DNA of 64,000 nt, taken from positions 682,001 through 746,000 of the forward strand of contig NZ_SOCT01000002.1 in the NCBI RefSeq assembly GCF_004364435.1, written 5' to 3'. This DNA is from Pseudomonas sp. LP_7_YM. GTDB taxonomy: Bacteria > Pseudomonadota > Gammaproteobacteria > Pseudomonadales > Pseudomonadaceae. The notes under the pieces were generated by a model that was not told where the DNA came from, made no database searches, and saw only the letters and a program-made list of their open reading frames with translations. This document shows positions 1 through 11,072 of this stretch, in pieces (the first letter of the stretch is position 1; each line of letters opens with the position of its first letter). Both the position numbers and the translations under genes were made by a program.

Positions 1-1
1 G

Positions 2-2620
2 AACAAGCCTTACAAGAAATCCGCCCGTGTGGTCGGTGACGTCATCGGTAAATACCACCCGCATGGCGATACAGCCGTCTACGACACCATCGTGCGTATG
101 GCTCAACCCTTTTCCCTGCGCTACCTGCTGGTAGACGGCCAAGGCAACTTCGGCTCCGTGGACGGCGACAACGCCGCGGCCATGCGATACACCGAAGTGC
201 GCATGACCAAGCTGGCGCACGAGTTGCTGGCCGACCTGCACAAGGAAACCGTCGACTGGGTGCCCAACTACGACGGCACCGAGCAGATTCCGGCCGTCAT
301 GCCGACCCGTATCCCCAACCTGCTGGTCAACGGCTCCAGCGGTATCGCCGTGGGCATGGCGACCAACATTCCGCCGCACAACCTCGGTGAAATCATCGAC
401 GGTTGCCTGGCGCTGATCGACAACGGCGACCTGACCGTCGACGAACTGATGCAGTACATTCCCGGCCCTGATTTCCCGACAGCGGGCATCATCAACGGCC
501 GTGCCGGTATCGTCGAAGCCTACAAGACCGGTCGCGGGCGCATTTACATGCGTGCCCGCTCCATGGTCGAAGACATCGACAAGGTCGGCGGTCGCCAGCA
601 GATCGTGATTACCGAGCTGCCGTACCAGTTGAACAAAGCCCGTCTGATCGAGAAGATCGCCGAGCTGGTAAAAGAGAAGAAGCTCGAAGGCATCACCGAG
701 CTGCGCGACGAGTCCGACAAGGACGGTATGCGCGTGGTCATCGAGCTGCGTCGTGGCGAGGTGCCTGAGGTCATCCTCAACAATCTCTACGCTCAGACCC
801 AGTTGCAGAGCGTTTTCGGCATCAACATCGTTGCGCTGATCGACGGCCGCCCACGAATCCTCAATCTCAAGGATCTGCTGGAAGCCTTCATTCGTCACCG
901 TCGCGAAGTCGTCACTCGTCGTACCGTGTTCGAACTGCGTAAGGCGCGCGAGCGTGGGCACATCCTCGAAGGTCAGGCCGTTGCCTTGTCGAACATCGAC
1001 CCGGTGATCGAACTGATCAAGGCGTCGCCAACCCCGGCGGAAGCCAAGGAAGGTCTGATCAGCACGCCGTGGGAATCAAGCGCCGTGGTGGAGATGGTCG
1101 AGCGCGCAGGCGCCGAATCGTCCCGCCCGGAGAACCTCGATCCGCAATACGGTCTGCGTGACGGCAAGTATTTCCTGTCGCCGGAGCAGGCCCAGGCGAT
1201 TCTGGAACTGCGTCTGCATCGCCTGACCGGTCTGGAACACGAGAAGCTGCTGACCGAGTATCAGGAAATCCTGACTCAGATCGGCGAGCTGATCCGTATC
1301 CTCAACAGCTCCACGCGCCTGATGGAAGTGATCCGCGAAGAGCTGGAACTGATTCGTGCCGAATACGGTGACGTACGCCGTACCGAAATCCTCGACGCCC
1401 GTCTGGATCTGACCCTGGGCGACATGATCCCGGAAGAAGAGCGTGTCGTGACCATCTCTCACGGTGGTTATGCCAAGACGCAACCGCTGGCCGTGTATCA
1501 GGCTCAGCGTCGCGGCGGTAAAGGTAAATCGGCCACTGGTGTCAAGGATGAGGACTACATCGCGCATCTGCTGGTCGCCAACAGCCACACCACGCTGCTG
1601 ATGTTCTCCAGCAAGGGCAAGGTGTACTGGCTCAAGACCTACGAAATCCCGGAAGCGTCTCGCGCCGCCCGTGGGCGTCCGCTGGTCAACCTGCTGCCGC
1701 TGAGCGAAGGCGAATACATCACCACCATGCTGCCGGTCGATCTGGAAGCCATGCGCAAGCGGGCTGACGAAGAAGAAGCCGAAGGCGTGGAATCCGATGC
1801 CGAAGACATCGAGAACAGCAGCGAAACCGAAGAGGAGCGCAAGGCGCGGATCAAGGCTGCAGACAAGAAGAAGGCTCCGTTCATCTTCATGTCCACTGCC
1901 AATGGCACCGTCAAGAAGACCCCGCTTGTAGCCTTCAGCCGTCAGCGCAGCGTAGGCCTGATCGCTCTGGAACTGGACGAGGGTGACATCCTGATTTCCG
2001 CAGCCGTTACCGATGGCGAGCAGGAAATCATGCTGTTCTCCGACGGCGGCAAAGTGACCCGCTTCAAGGAATCCGACGTCCGTGCCATGGGTCGTACTGC
2101 TCGCGGTGTGCGTGGCATGCGTCTGGCTGACGGGCAGAAGCTGATCTCCATGCTGATTCCGGAGCAAGGCAGCCAGATCCTCACCGCGTCCGAGCGTGGT
2201 TACGGCAAACGTACCGCGATTACCGAGTTCCCTGAATACAAGCGCGGCGGGCAGGGCGTTATTGCCATGGTCAGCAACGAGCGTAACGGCCGTCTGGTTG
2301 GCGCGGTTCAGGTGCAGGACGGTGAGGAGATCATGCTGATTTCCGACCAGGGCACCCTGGTGCGAACTCGCGTCGGCGAAGTGTCGAGCCTGGGCCGCAA
2401 TACTCAGGGCGTGACCCTGATCAAGCTGGCCAAGGACGAGAAACTGGTCGGTCTGGAACGGGTTCAAGAGCCTTCGGAAGTCGAAGGTGAAGAGCTGGAT
2501 GGCGAAGTGCTCGAGGGCGAAGAACTGGAGGGCGAGGGTGCAAACCTCTCCGACTCAGACGAATCGGCCAGCGAACTGCAAGCCGATGCCGGGGCTGACG
2601 AAGAAGAACCGCAAGACTGA
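2..2620 (+). CDS. gyrA: DNA gyrase subunit A (5' end outside window)
   Basis: This is the A subunit of DNA gyrase, which breaks and rejoins DNA and wraps it to introduce negative supercoils. The frame is open from the window edge, so about 59 N-terminal residues are missing by alignment to E. coli numbering. Visible landmarks in that numbering are the quinolone region [10 protein letters not shown] (Thr83 and Asp87, the usual wild-type state in Pseudomonas), the catalytic Tyr122 in AAAMRYTE (codon 188-190), and the GyrA-box QRRGGKGK at the start of the C-terminal wrapping domain. The wrapping domain contains an acidic, lysine-rich insertion (bases about 1740-1880), and the protein ends in a long Glu/Asp tail, both common in Pseudomonas GyrA. 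A hairpin follows the stop, and serC begins about 120 bp downstream. Confidence 0.98.
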   Translation, partial: NKPYKKSARVVGDVIGKYHPHGDTAVYDTIVRMAQPFSLRYLLVDGQGNFGSVDGDNAAAMRYTEVRMTKLAHELLADLHKETVDWVPNYDGTEQIPAVMPTRIPNLLVNGSSGIAVGMATNIPPHNLGEIIDGCLALIDNGDLTVDELMQYIPGPDFPTAGIINGRAGIVEAYKTGRGRIYMRARSMVEDIDKVGGRQQIVITELPYQLNKARLIEKIAELVKEKKLEGITELRDESDKDGMRVVIELRRGEVPEVILNNLYAQTQLQSVFGINIVALIDGRPRILNLKDLLEAFIRHRREVVTRRTVFELRKARERGHILEGQAVALSNIDPVIELIKASPTPAEAKEGLISTPWESSAVVEMVERAGAESSRPENLDPQYGLRDGKYFLSPEQAQAILELRLHRLTGLEHEKLLTEYQEILTQIGELIRILNSSTRLMEVIREELELIRAEYGDVRRTEILDARLDLTLGDMIPEEERVVTISHGGYAKTQPLAVYQAQRRGGKGKSATGVKDEDYIAHLLVANSHTTLLMFSSKGKVYWLKTYEIPEASRAARGRPLVNLLPLSEGEYITTMLPVDLEAMRKRADEEEAEGVESDAEDIENSSETEEERKARIKAADKKKAPFIFMSTANGTVKKTPLVAFSRQRSVGLIALELDEGDILISAAVTDGEQEIMLFSDGGKVTRFKESDVRAMGRTARGVRGMRLADGQKLISMLIPEQGSQILTASERGYGKRTAITEFPEYKRGGQGVIAMVSNERNGRLVGAVQVQDGEEIMLISDQGTLVRTRVGEVSSLGRNTQGVTLIKLAKDEKLVGLERVQEPSEVEGEELDGEVLEGEELEGEGANLSDSDESASELQADAGADEEEPQD

Positions 2621-2634
2621 TAAACGTTGTTTTT

Positions 2635-2660
2635 GAGGGCCCTTCGTGGGCCCTCTTGGC
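2635..2660 (+). terminator. Hairpin between gyrA and serC
   Basis: GAGGGCCC and GGGCCCTC form an 8-bp perfect stem around a TTCGT loop (2635-2655). Only a weak T-rich stretch follows, so termination of gyrA transcripts may be partial, and some read-through into serC is plausible. Confidence 0.6.
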
Positions 2661-2738
2661 TTTAGCCAGAACTGCAGTCCCGCCGGCAGGCCTGTTGGCT
2701 GCAGCCGTTTCGAATTCAAAGAGTTGACGAGAGTGGAT

Positions 2739-3824
2739 ATGAGCAAGCGAGCCTTTAACTTCTGCGCCGGTCCAGCCGCGCTTCCTGATGCAGTTCTGCA
2801 ACGCGCCCAGGCCGAGATGCTCGACTGGCACGGCAAGGGCTTGTCAGTGATGGAGATGAGTCATCGCAGCGCCGATTACACGGCCATCGCCGAGAAGGCC
2901 GAGCAAGATCTGCGTGAGTTGCTGTCCGTTCCCTCCAACTACAAAGTCCTCTTCCTGCAAGGCGGTGCCAGTCAGCAGTTTGCGGAAATTCCGCTGAACC
3001 TGCTGCCGGAAAATGGCACGGCCGATTATGTCGAAACCGGCATCTGGTCGAAAAAGGCCATTGAGGAAGCCTGCCGTTTCGGCAATGTCAATGTTGCGGC
3101 CAGTGCCAAGCCTTTCGACTACCTGGCGATCCCGGGGCAGAACGACTGGAAGCTGACCAACAACGCGGCTTACGTCCACTACGCCTCCAACGAAACCATC
3201 GGCGGCTTGCAGTTTGACTGGGTGCCAGAGACCGGTGACGTACCGTTGGTGGTCGACATGTCTTCGGACATTCTGTCGCGTCCGATCGACGTCTCGCAAT
3301 TTGGTCTGATCTACGCAGGCGCGCAGAAGAACATCGGCCCCAGCGGTCTGGTGGTGGTGATTGTCCGCGAAGACCTGCTGGGTCGTGCACGCAGCAGTTG
3401 CCCGACCATGCTCGACTACAAGGTCTCGGCGGACAATGGCTCGATGTACAACACGCCAGCCACGTACTCGTGGTATCTGTCGGGTCTGGTCTTCGAGTGG
3501 CTCAAGGAGCAGGGCGGCGTCCAGGCCATGGAGCAGCGCAACCGTTCCAAGAAAGAGCGTCTGTATGGCTTTATCGACAACAGCGAGTTCTATTCCAACC
3601 CGATCAGCCACAACGCCCGCTCATGGATGAACGTGCCGTTCCGGCTGGCTGACGAGCGTCTGGACAAGGCTTTTCTGGCCGGTGCCGACGGCCGTGGTCT
3701 GCTCAACCTTAAAGGCCACCGTTCGGTCGGCGGCATGCGTGCTTCGATCTACAACGCTCTGGGCCTGGAAGCAGTCGAAGCGCTGGTGGCCTACATGGCC
3801 GAATTCGAGAAGGAACACGGCTAA
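2739..3824 (+). CDS. serC: Phosphoserine aminotransferase
   Basis: SerC is a PLP enzyme that transaminates 3-phosphohydroxypyruvate to phosphoserine in serine synthesis and also serves pyridoxal phosphate synthesis. The protein is 361 residues, the normal family length. The ATG at 2739 gives the conserved N-terminus MSKRAFNFCAGPAALP; an in-frame upstream extension has no family character and is rejected. The PLP lysine lies in GAQKNIGPSG (Lys197). The stop overlaps the pheA start by one base (TAATG), indicating translational coupling. It is the first gene of the serC-pheA-hisC-tyrA/aroA-cmk-rpsA supraoperon known in Pseudomonas. Confidence 0.97.
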   Translation: MSKRAFNFCAGPAALPDAVLQRAQAEMLDWHGKGLSVMEMSHRSADYTAIAEKAEQDLRELLSVPSNYKVLFLQGGASQQFAEIPLNLLPENGTADYVETGIWSKKAIEEACRFGNVNVAASAKPFDYLAIPGQNDWKLTNNAAYVHYASNETIGGLQFDWVPETGDVPLVVDMSSDILSRPIDVSQFGLIYAGAQKNIGPSGLVVVIVREDLLGRARSSCPTMLDYKVSADNGSMYNTPATYSWYLSGLVFEWLKEQGGVQAMEQRNRSKKERLYGFIDNSEFYSNPISHNARSWMNVPFRLADERLDKAFLAGADGRGLLNLKGHRSVGGMRASIYNALGLEAVEALVAYMAEFEKEHG

Positions 3825-4918
3825 TGTCTGAACAAGAACTCAAGGCCCTACGCGTACGCATCGACAGTCTGGATGAAAAGGTCCTGGAACTGATCAGCGA
3901 ACGGGCACGCTGCGCGCAGGAAGTGGCGCGGGTGAAGACGGCCAGCCTGGCTGAAGGCGAGGAGCCGGTGTTCTATCGCCCCGAGCGCGAAGCTGCGGTG
4001 CTCAAGCGCGTCATGGAGCGCAATCGTGGCCCGCTGAGCAACGAGGAAATGGCGCGTCTGTTCCGCGAAATCATGTCTTCGTGTCTGGCGCTTGAGCAAC
4101 CGCTCAAGGTCGCCTATCTCGGGCCGGAGGGCACCTTCACCCAAGCTGCGGCGCTGAAACATTTCGGTCATGCGGTAATCAGCAAACCGATGGCGGCCAT
4201 TGACGAAGTTTTCCGCGAGGTAGCGGCCGGCGCAGTCAATTTCGGCGTGGTGCCGGTGGAAAACTCCACCGAGGGCGCGGTCAACCATACTCTGGACAGC
4301 TTCCTCGAACATGACATGGTCATTTGCGGCGAGGTCGAGTTGCGCATTCACCACCATTTGCTGGTGGGCGAAAACACCAAGACTGACAGCATCAGCCGTA
4401 TCTACTCCCATGCCCAGTCGCTGGCCCAGTGCCGCAAATGGCTGGACGCCCATTACCCCAACGTCGAGCGCGTAGCGGTAGCCAGCAACGCCGAAGCGGC
4501 CAAGCGGGTCAAGGGTGAATGGAACTCCGCAGCCATCGCCGGGGACATGGCTGCCGGTCTGTATGGCCTCTTGCGTATCGCCGAGAAGATCGAAGATCGC
4601 CCTGACAATTCGACGCGCTTTTTAATGATCGGTAATCAGGAAGTGCCGCCGACCGGCGACGACAAGACCTCGATCATCGTGTCGATGAGCAACAAACCAG
4701 GCGCGTTGCATGAATTGCTAGTGCCTTTCCATGAGAACGGAATCGACCTGACCCGTATCGAGACCAGGCCTTCACGTAGCGGTAAATGGACCTACGTGTT
4801 CTTTATCGACTTCGTTGGCCATCACCGGGACCCGCTGATCAAGGCCGTGCTTGAGCGAATCAGCCAGGAAGCCGTGGCACTCAAGGTTCTGGGCTCCTAT
4901 CCGAAAGCGGTTCTCTGA
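3824..4918 (+). CDS. pheA: Bifunctional chorismate mutase / prephenate dehydratase (P-protein)
   Basis: This bifunctional enzyme converts chorismate to prephenate and then to phenylpyruvate on the way to phenylalanine. It has 364 residues in three domains: an AroQ-type chorismate mutase (about 1-90), a prephenate dehydratase domain starting near residue 95 (YLGPEGTFTQAA, with the conserved TRF motif in NSTRFLMIG), and a C-terminal ACT regulatory domain from about residue 282 (NKPGALHELL and IETRPSRSG, matching the phenylalanine-binding GALV and ESRP motifs). Feedback inhibition by phenylalanine is therefore expected. The start is coupled to serC by a one-base overlap. hisC follows after 36 bp. 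Confidence 0.97.
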   Translation: MSEQELKALRVRIDSLDEKVLELISERARCAQEVARVKTASLAEGEEPVFYRPEREAAVLKRVMERNRGPLSNEEMARLFREIMSSCLALEQPLKVAYLGPEGTFTQAAALKHFGHAVISKPMAAIDEVFREVAAGAVNFGVVPVENSTEGAVNHTLDSFLEHDMVICGEVELRIHHHLLVGENTKTDSISRIYSHAQSLAQCRKWLDAHYPNVERVAVASNAEAAKRVKGEWNSAAIAGDMAAGLYGLLRIAEKIEDRPDNSTRFLMIGNQEVPPTGDDKTSIIVSMSNKPGALHELLVPFHENGIDLTRIETRPSRSGKWTYVFFIDFVGHHRDPLIKAVLERISQEAVALKVLGSYPKAVL

Positions 4919-4954
4919 TCCGGCCTGCGGTTTTCTGAAGAGGTAAAGCGGTAC

Positions 4955-6067
4955 ATGAGCGGTGACTTCCTCGCGCTGGCGCAGGCTGGCGTGCAAAAAC
5001 TATCGCCTTACGTTCCCGGCAAACCGGTGGACGAGTTGGCGCGTGAGCTGGATATTGATCCGGCTCACATCATCAAACTGGCCAGTAACGAGAACCCGAT
5101 GGGTGGAAGTCCCAAGGCGCTGGCGGCGATTCGTGACGCACTGGCGGAACTGACTCGCTACCCCGACGGCAATGGCTTCGAATTGAAGCTGCGGCTGTCG
5201 GAACGCTGCGGCGTCAAACTGAATCAGGTGACGCTGGGCAACGGCTCCAATGACATCCTCGAGATCGTCGCCCGCGCTTATCTGGCCCCGGGGCTGAACG
5301 CAGTGTTCAGCGAGCACGCCTTCGCGATTTATCCGATCGTCACCCAGGCAGTGGGCGCCGAGGCTCATGTGGCCAAAGCCCGTGATTGGGGGCATGACCT
5401 GCCCGCCATGCTCGAGGTTATCGACAGCGAAACCCGCGTCGTCTTCATCGCCAACCCGAACAACCCGACCGGCACCTGGTTCGGTCCGCAGGCATTGGCG
5501 GATTTCCTTGCCGCAGTGCCGCAAGACGTGCTGGTGGTTCTGGACGAGGCCTACATCGAATATGCCGAAGGCGCCGATCTGCCGGACGGCCTGAACTTCC
5601 TGGCCCAGTATCCGAATCTGCTGGTTTCCCGCACCTTCTCCAAGGCTTATGGCCTGGCCTCGCTGCGTGTGGGCTATGCGCTGTCTTCGCCGGTAGTGGC
5701 GGATGTGCTGAACCGTGTACGTCAGCCATTCAACGTAAACAGTCTCGCCCTGGCTGCGGCCTGCGCGGCGCTCGAAGACGCCGAGTTCGTTGCCGAAAGC
5801 CGACAGTTGAACGAGGCGGGGTTAAGGCAGCTTGAAGAAGGCCTGCGTCAGATGGGGCTCGGCTGGATTGCTTCGAAGGCCAACTTCATCGCCGTCGATG
5901 TCGGTCGAGAAGCGGCGTCGGTTTATCAGGGATTGTTGCGCGAGGGCGTGATCGTGCGCCCGGTCGCGGGCTACGGCATGCCCAACCATCTGCGTGTGAG
6001 CGTCGGTCTGGCGGTTGAGAACAGCCGCTTCCTCGACGCTTTGAACAAAGTTCTGGCGCGTGGTTGA
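4955..6067 (+). CDS. hisC: Histidinol-phosphate / aromatic aminotransferase
   Basis: This class I/II PLP aminotransferase of 370 residues fits the HisC family. It transaminates histidinol phosphate, and in this operon it probably also acts on aromatic keto acids or prephenate (the hisC2/hisHb paralogue of Pseudomonas). Landmarks are LASNENPMG near the N-terminus, IANPNNPTG, and the PLP lysine in SRTFSKAYGL (Lys230). The ATG follows AAGAGGTAAAG, a good ribosome-binding site. Its 3' end overlaps the tyrA-aroA start by 8 bp, so translation is coupled. Its position between pheA and tyrA supports a role in aromatic amino acid synthesis, but histidinol-phosphate activity cannot be excluded from sequence. 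Confidence 0.93.
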   Translation: MSGDFLALAQAGVQKLSPYVPGKPVDELARELDIDPAHIIKLASNENPMGGSPKALAAIRDALAELTRYPDGNGFELKLRLSERCGVKLNQVTLGNGSNDILEIVARAYLAPGLNAVFSEHAFAIYPIVTQAVGAEAHVAKARDWGHDLPAMLEVIDSETRVVFIANPNNPTGTWFGPQALADFLAAVPQDVLVVLDEAYIEYAEGADLPDGLNFLAQYPNLLVSRTFSKAYGLASLRVGYALSSPVVADVLNRVRQPFNVNSLALAAACAALEDAEFVAESRQLNEAGLRQLEEGLRQMGLGWIASKANFIAVDVGREAASVYQGLLREGVIVRPVAGYGMPNHLRVSVGLAVENSRFLDALNKVLARG

Positions 6068-8315
6068 TGTCATCGCTGATATCTCGGCAGTGCAGGTCGC
6101 TGAGCCTGTGATTGGCCGTCTGGTGGTGATCGGTCTCGGGCTGATTGGCGGCTCGTTCGCCAAAGGTTTGAAAGAAAGCGGGCTGTGTCGCGAGGTGGTC
6201 GGCGTCGACCTCGACCCGCAGTCGCGCAAGCTGGCCGTGGAGCTGGGTGTCGTCGATCGCTGTGAAGACAATCTCGTCGCTGCCTGCGTCGGCGCCGACG
6301 TCATTCAACTGGCCGTGCCTATCCTGGCCATGGAAAAGCTGCTGGGGATGCTCGCCGTGCTTGACCTCGGTGCTGCCGTGCTGACCGATGTGGGCAGTGC
6401 CAAGGGCAATGTCGTGCGCGCGGCCCGTGATGCTTTCGGTGTGATGCCGGCGCGCTTCGTGCCCGGACACCCCATCGCCGGCTCAGAGCAAAGTGGAGTC
6501 GAGGCGTCCAACGCACAGCTGTTCCGTCGTCACAAGGTCATTCTCACGCCCTTGCCTGAAACCGATCCTGCGGCATTGGCGCTGGTGGACCGGATGTGGT
6601 CGCAGTTGGGGGCCGACGTTGAGCATATGCAGGTGGAGCGCCACGACGAAGTCCTGGCGGCGACCAGTCACTTGCCGCATCTGCTGGCTTTCGGGCTGGT
6701 GGACTCGCTGGCCAAGCGCAATGAAAACCTCGATATCTTTCGCTACGCGGCGGGCGGGTTTCGCGATTTCACCCGCATCGCTGGCAGCGACCCGGTGATG
6801 TGGCATGACATTTTCCTGGCCAACCGTGAGGCTGTGCTGCGCACGCTGGATACCTTCCGCCACGACCTTGACGCGCTGCGTGATGCCGTGGATGCGGGCG
6901 ACGGCCATCAGTTGCTCGGTGTATTCACTCGCGCCCGGGTGGCTCGTGAGCATTTCGGCAAAATCCTTGCGCAGCGCGCTTACGTTGAAGCAGAGTCTAC
7001 CGATGATCTGACGTTCGTCGCTCAACCCGCTGGCAGCGTAAGCGGTCGGATCCGCGTGCCGGGTGACAAATCCATCTCGCATCGCTCTATCATGCTTGGG
7101 TCGCTGGCCGAGGGCACGACAGAGGTCGAAGGGTTTCTCGAAGGCGAGGATGCACTGGCGACGTTGCAGGCTTTGCGCGACATGGGCGTGGTCATCGAAG
7201 GTCCGCATCATGGTCGTCTGACCATTCATGGGGTAGGCCTCAACGGACTCAAACCCGCGCCCGGCCCGATCTATCTGGGTAACTCCGGAACCTCGATGCG
7301 GCTGCTGTCCGGTCTGTTGGCCGGCCAGCGTTTCGACAGCGTACTGACCGGTGATGCGTCGTTATCCAAACTTCCGATGGCGCGCGTGGCCGAGCCTTTG
7401 CGGCAAATGGGCGCAATAATCGAGACCGCGGCAGAGGGGCGTCCGCCACTGACCATTCGCGGCGGCAAGCCGCTGCACGGCATCGGATACGTCATGCCGA
7501 TGGCCAGTGCCCAGGTCAAATCCTGTCTCTTGCTGGCGGGTCTGTATGCCGAAGGCGTGACGACGGTCACCGAGCCTGCGCCGACCCGCGATCACACCGA
7601 GCGCATGCTGCGCGGCTTTGGCTATCCGGTGGCGGTTAACGGAGCAACGGCGTCTGTCGAGTCGGGCACAAGGCTCACTGCAACCCGCATCGAAATTCCT
7701 GCCGACATTTCTTCGGCCGCTTTCTTTCTGGTCGCCGCGTCGATTGCAGAGGGTTCCGACCTGCTGCTTGAGCATGTGGGCGTCAACCCGACCCGCACCG
7801 GGGTCATCGACATCCTGCGTCTGATGGGCGCGGACATTTCGGTGCAGAATTTGCGCGAGCTGGGTGGCGAGCCGGTTGCCGAGTTGCGTGTTCGTTACGC
7901 CAGGCTGAAAGGGATCGTGATTCCCGAAGCGCTGGTTCCATTGGCGATCGATGAATTCCCGGTACTGTTCGTCGCTGCCGCGTGTGCCGAAGGCTGCACG
8001 GTGTTGCGAGGGGCGCAGGAATTGCGTTTCAAGGAGTCCGATCGCATTCAGGTCATGGCCGAGGGTCTGACAGCATTGGGCATCAGGGCTGAGCCAACAG
8101 CCGATGGCCTCGTTATCGAAGGCGGCAGCATCGGTGGTGGCGACATCGACAGCCATGGCGATCACCGGATTGCCATGGCATTCACTATCGCGTCGTTGCG
8201 CGCGTCGTCCCTGATCCGCATCCGGGACTGCGCTAATGTGGCGACTTCTTTTCCCGACTTCCTGGCGTTGTGCAACCAGGTGGGCATTCGTGTAACGCAA
8301 GAGGGGCAATCGTGA
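6060..8315 (+). CDS. tyrA-aroA: Fused prephenate dehydrogenase / EPSP synthase
   Basis: This is a natural fusion of 751 residues. The N-terminal TyrA part has the dinucleotide-binding motif GLGLIGGS (from residue 25), [11 protein letters not shown] and SHLPHLLAF, and oxidises prephenate or arogenate toward tyrosine. The C-terminal AroA part (from about residue 320) makes 5-enolpyruvylshikimate 3-phosphate for the shikimate pathway. AroA carries all four motifs used to define class II enzymes: GDKS (335-338), SAQVK (483-487), RDHTE (510-514) and NPTR (576-579). The GTG start at 6060 overlaps hisC by 8 bp, and no ATG lies close by in frame. The stop overlaps the cmk GTG start. Such fusions are established in Pseudomonas. 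Confidence 0.95.
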   Translation: MVDVIADISAVQVAEPVIGRLVVIGLGLIGGSFAKGLKESGLCREVVGVDLDPQSRKLAVELGVVDRCEDNLVAACVGADVIQLAVPILAMEKLLGMLAVLDLGAAVLTDVGSAKGNVVRAARDAFGVMPARFVPGHPIAGSEQSGVEASNAQLFRRHKVILTPLPETDPAALALVDRMWSQLGADVEHMQVERHDEVLAATSHLPHLLAFGLVDSLAKRNENLDIFRYAAGGFRDFTRIAGSDPVMWHDIFLANREAVLRTLDTFRHDLDALRDAVDAGDGHQLLGVFTRARVAREHFGKILAQRAYVEAESTDDLTFVAQPAGSVSGRIRVPGDKSISHRSIMLGSLAEGTTEVEGFLEGEDALATLQALRDMGVVIEGPHHGRLTIHGVGLNGLKPAPGPIYLGNSGTSMRLLSGLLAGQRFDSVLTGDASLSKLPMARVAEPLRQMGAIIETAAEGRPPLTIRGGKPLHGIGYVMPMASAQVKSCLLLAGLYAEGVTTVTEPAPTRDHTERMLRGFGYPVAVNGATASVESGTRLTATRIEIPADISSAAFFLVAASIAEGSDLLLEHVGVNPTRTGVIDILRLMGADISVQNLRELGGEPVAELRVRYARLKGIVIPEALVPLAIDEFPVLFVAAACAEGCTVLRGAQELRFKESDRIQVMAEGLTALGIRAEPTADGLVIEGGSIGGGDIDSHGDHRIAMAFTIASLRASSLIRIRDCANVATSFPDFLALCNQVGIRVTQEGQS

Positions 8316-9001
8316 AAGTTCAAGCTCCGGTCATTACGATCGACGGGCCAAGCGGTTCCGGAAAAGGGACGGTGGCCGGGTTACTGGCAAAACGCCTGGG
8401 TTGGTGCCTGCTGGATTCCGGCGCGCTCTATCGTTTGCTGGCATTTGCTGCCCGTAATCATGGTGTGGACCTGACCAATGAGGAGGCGCTCAAACTTCTG
8501 GCTGCACATCTTGACGTGCAATTCGAGGCGGCGACCGGCGATCACGGTCAACGCATTATTCTCGAGGGCGAAGAGGTGACGCTGGCGATCCGCAACGAAC
8601 AGGTCGGTAGCGGAGCCTCGCAGGTGGCATCGCTGCCTGTGGTGCGTGATGCATTGCTGCAGCGCCAGCGTGCCTTTCAGGAGTTTCCGGGTCTGGTCGC
8701 TGACGGTCGCGACATGGGCACTGTGGTGTTTCCCGCAGCCCCGTTGAAGATTTTCCTGACCGCCAGTGTCGAGGAACGTGGCCGACGCCGATATTTGCAG
8801 TTGAAGGCGAAGGGGGACGATGTTAGTCTGTCGAGTCTGCTAGATGAGATACGTGTCCGCGACGAGCGTGACACTCTGCGAGCGGTAGCCCCGCTCAAGC
8901 CGGCGCATGACGCCATTCAGCTGGATTCCACTGAATTATCCATCGAGCAGGTGCTGGAACGCATCTTGAGTGAAGTCGCACTTCGCGATCTCGCCGGATG
9001 A
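8312..9001 (+). CDS. cmk: Cytidylate kinase
   Basis: Cytidylate kinase phosphorylates CMP and dCMP with ATP in pyrimidine nucleotide recycling. The P-loop GPSGSGKGT follows immediately after the N-terminus, and the [11 protein letters not shown] motif and lid arginines ([12 protein letters not shown]) are present. The length of 229 residues is typical. The GTG at 8312 is chosen because it has an AGAGGGG Shine-Dalgarno and overlaps the aroA stop (GTGA); the longer in-frame extension lies inside aroA. Pairing cmk with rpsA immediately downstream is conserved across gammaproteobacteria. Confidence 0.96.
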   Translation: MKVQAPVITIDGPSGSGKGTVAGLLAKRLGWCLLDSGALYRLLAFAARNHGVDLTNEEALKLLAAHLDVQFEAATGDHGQRIILEGEEVTLAIRNEQVGSGASQVASLPVVRDALLQRQRAFQEFPGLVADGRDMGTVVFPAAPLKIFLTASVEERGRRRYLQLKAKGDDVSLSSLLDEIRVRDERDTLRAVAPLKPAHDAIQLDSTELSIEQVLERILSEVALRDLAG

Positions 9002-9122
9002 CCAGAAAGCCATGTGGGAGACCAGTCATAGTCCCGCAGGCTTTCTTTCATATGAACGAAACCCACGTTGTCTGGAGCGTGGCAGATGGGCGTTTACTTC
9101 GCCCTTATCAACAGGAATTAAA

Positions 9123-10814
9123 ATGAGCGAAAGCTTTGCTGAACTTTTCGAAGAAAGCCTAAAGACCCTTAACCTTCAGGCCGGTTCGATCATCACCGCT
9201 ATTATCGTCGATATCGATTACCAGGCTGGTTGGGTAACCGTACACGCCGGTCTGAAGTCTGAAGGCCTCATCCCGCTGGAACAGTTCCACAATGATGCTG
9301 GCGAGCTGACCATCAAGATCGGCGACGAAGTTCATGTGGCGCTGGACGCGGTAGAAGACGGCTTTGGCGAAACCAAACTGTCCCGCGAAAAAGCCAAGCG
9401 TGCTGAGTGCTGGATCGTTCTGGAAGCGGCTTTCGCAGCTGAGGAAGTGGTCAAGGGCGTTATCAACGGTAAGGTTAAAGGCGGCTTCACTGTCGACGTT
9501 AACGGCATCCGTGCGTTCCTGCCAGGTTCTCTGGTTGACGTCCGTCCAGTGCGCGACACCACGCACCTGGAAGGCAAAGAGCTGGAATTCAAGGTCATCA
9601 AGCTGGATCAGAAGCGCAACAACGTTGTCGTTTCCCGTCGCAGCGTCCTGGAAGCCGAGAACAGCGCCGAGCGCGAAGCTCTGCTGGAATCCCTGCAGGA
9701 AGGTCAGCAAGTCAAAGGTATCGTCAAGAACCTCACCGACTACGGCGCATTCGTCGATCTGGGTGGCGTCGATGGCCTGCTGCACATCACCGACATGGCC
9801 TGGAAGCGTATCAAGCATCCATCGGAAATCGTCAACGTTGGCGATGAGATCGATGTAAAGGTTCTAAAGTATGATCGCGAGCGCAATCGTGTTTCGTTGG
9901 GCCTGAAGCAACTGGGTGAAGACCCATGGGTTGCTATCAAAGCTCGTTACCCAGAAAGCACTCGTGTGACTGCACGCGTTACCAACCTGACCGACTACGG
10001 CTGCTTCGCTGAGCTGGAAGAAGGCGTGGAAGGCTTGGTGCACGTTTCCGAAATGGACTGGACCAACAAGAACATCCACCCGTCGAAAGTCGTTCAGGTT
10101 GGCGACGAAGTGGAAGTCATGGTTCTGGACATCGACGAAGAGCGTCGTCGTATCTCTCTGGGCATCAAGCAGTGCAAGTCGAACCCATGGGAAGACTTCT
10201 CTGGCCAGTTCAACAAGGGCGACAAGATCTCCGGCACCATCAAGTCGATCACCGATTTCGGTATCTTCATTGGTCTGGACGGCGGCATCGACGGTCTGGT
10301 TCACCTGTCCGACATCTCTTGGAACGAAGTGGGCGAAGAAGCCGTACGTCGCTTCAAGAAGGGCGACGAACTCGACACGGTCATCCTGTCTGTTGATCCA
10401 GAGCGTGAGCGCATCTCGCTGGGTATCAAGCAGCTGGAAAGCGACCCGTTCTCCGAATACGTCACTGTCAATGACAAAGGCTCTATCGTCCGCGGTATTG
10501 TGAAAGAAGTTGACGCCAAAGGCGCCATCATCACTTTGGCCGAGGACATCGAAGCTACCCTCAAGGCTTCCGAAATCAGTCGTGACCGCGTTGAAGACGC
10601 GCGCAACGTTCTGAAAGAGGGCGAAGAGGTTGAAGCCAAGATCATCAGCGTTGACCGCAAGAGTCGCGTGATCAGCTTGTCCATCAAGTCGAAAGACGTT
10701 GAAGATGAGAAAGAAGCGATTCAGAGCCTGCGCAGCAAGCCTGAAACCGCTGAGAACACAGGTCCAACCACTCTGGGTGACCTGTTGCGTGCTCAAATGG
10801 AAAAACAGAACTGA
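9123..10814 (+). CDS. rpsA: 30S ribosomal protein S1
   Basis: S1 binds mRNA on the 30S subunit and helps initiate translation on structured leaders. The 563-residue protein begins [13 protein letters not shown], the conserved start, and contains six S1/OB repeats, recognisable by recurring G-x-V-x-x-(I/L)-T-D-(Y/F)-G-x-F and R-R-I-S-L-G-I-K-Q patterns. The ATG at 9123 follows CAGGAATTAAA. The 120-bp spacer after cmk is probably the leader on which S1 represses its own translation, as known in E. coli; this is inferred from family knowledge. A strong terminator follows. Confidence 0.98.
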   Translation: MSESFAELFEESLKTLNLQAGSIITAIIVDIDYQAGWVTVHAGLKSEGLIPLEQFHNDAGELTIKIGDEVHVALDAVEDGFGETKLSREKAKRAECWIVLEAAFAAEEVVKGVINGKVKGGFTVDVNGIRAFLPGSLVDVRPVRDTTHLEGKELEFKVIKLDQKRNNVVVSRRSVLEAENSAEREALLESLQEGQQVKGIVKNLTDYGAFVDLGGVDGLLHITDMAWKRIKHPSEIVNVGDEIDVKVLKYDRERNRVSLGLKQLGEDPWVAIKARYPESTRVTARVTNLTDYGCFAELEEGVEGLVHVSEMDWTNKNIHPSKVVQVGDEVEVMVLDIDEERRRISLGIKQCKSNPWEDFSGQFNKGDKISGTIKSITDFGIFIGLDGGIDGLVHLSDISWNEVGEEAVRRFKKGDELDTVILSVDPERERISLGIKQLESDPFSEYVTVNDKGSIVRGIVKEVDAKGAIITLAEDIEATLKASEISRDRVEDARNVLKEGEEVEAKIISVDRKSRVISLSIKSKDVEDEKEAIQSLRSKPETAENTGPTTLGDLLRAQMEKQN

Positions 10815-10831
10815 GTTCTGTCTGACCATTG

Positions 10832-10859
10832 AAAAGGGCGACTTAGGTCGCCCTTTTTT
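10832..10859 (+). terminator. Rho-independent terminator of rpsA
   Basis: AAAGGGCGAC and GTCGCCCTTT form a 10-bp stem with a short TTAG loop, followed by a T run. This is a textbook intrinsic terminator closing the rpsA transcript. Confidence 0.93.
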
Positions 10860-11072
10860 GTGGGTGAGGTTTTCCTGGCTGGCGACAGATTCGAGATGAT
10901 CTGGTGCATGCAAAAAACGCCAGGCCCCGAATCCAAACGCCCGCGCGTGGTTATCGCCTGTCGGCGGAAATCACCGCTCACATTAGTGAAAACATGGGCT
11001 GTTCAAACACCTCCGGTCATGCTAAAACCTTCGAAGCGCTTTACCTAGCTGCTTGAAACAGAAGGGAAAAAT

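Noticed and set aside
1076..2467. Long open frame of 463 codons on the minus strand opposite gyrA
   Set aside because: It is antisense to a complete, highly conserved gene, has a composition driven by gyrA codon bias and no ribosome-binding site. It is a shadow of gyrA.
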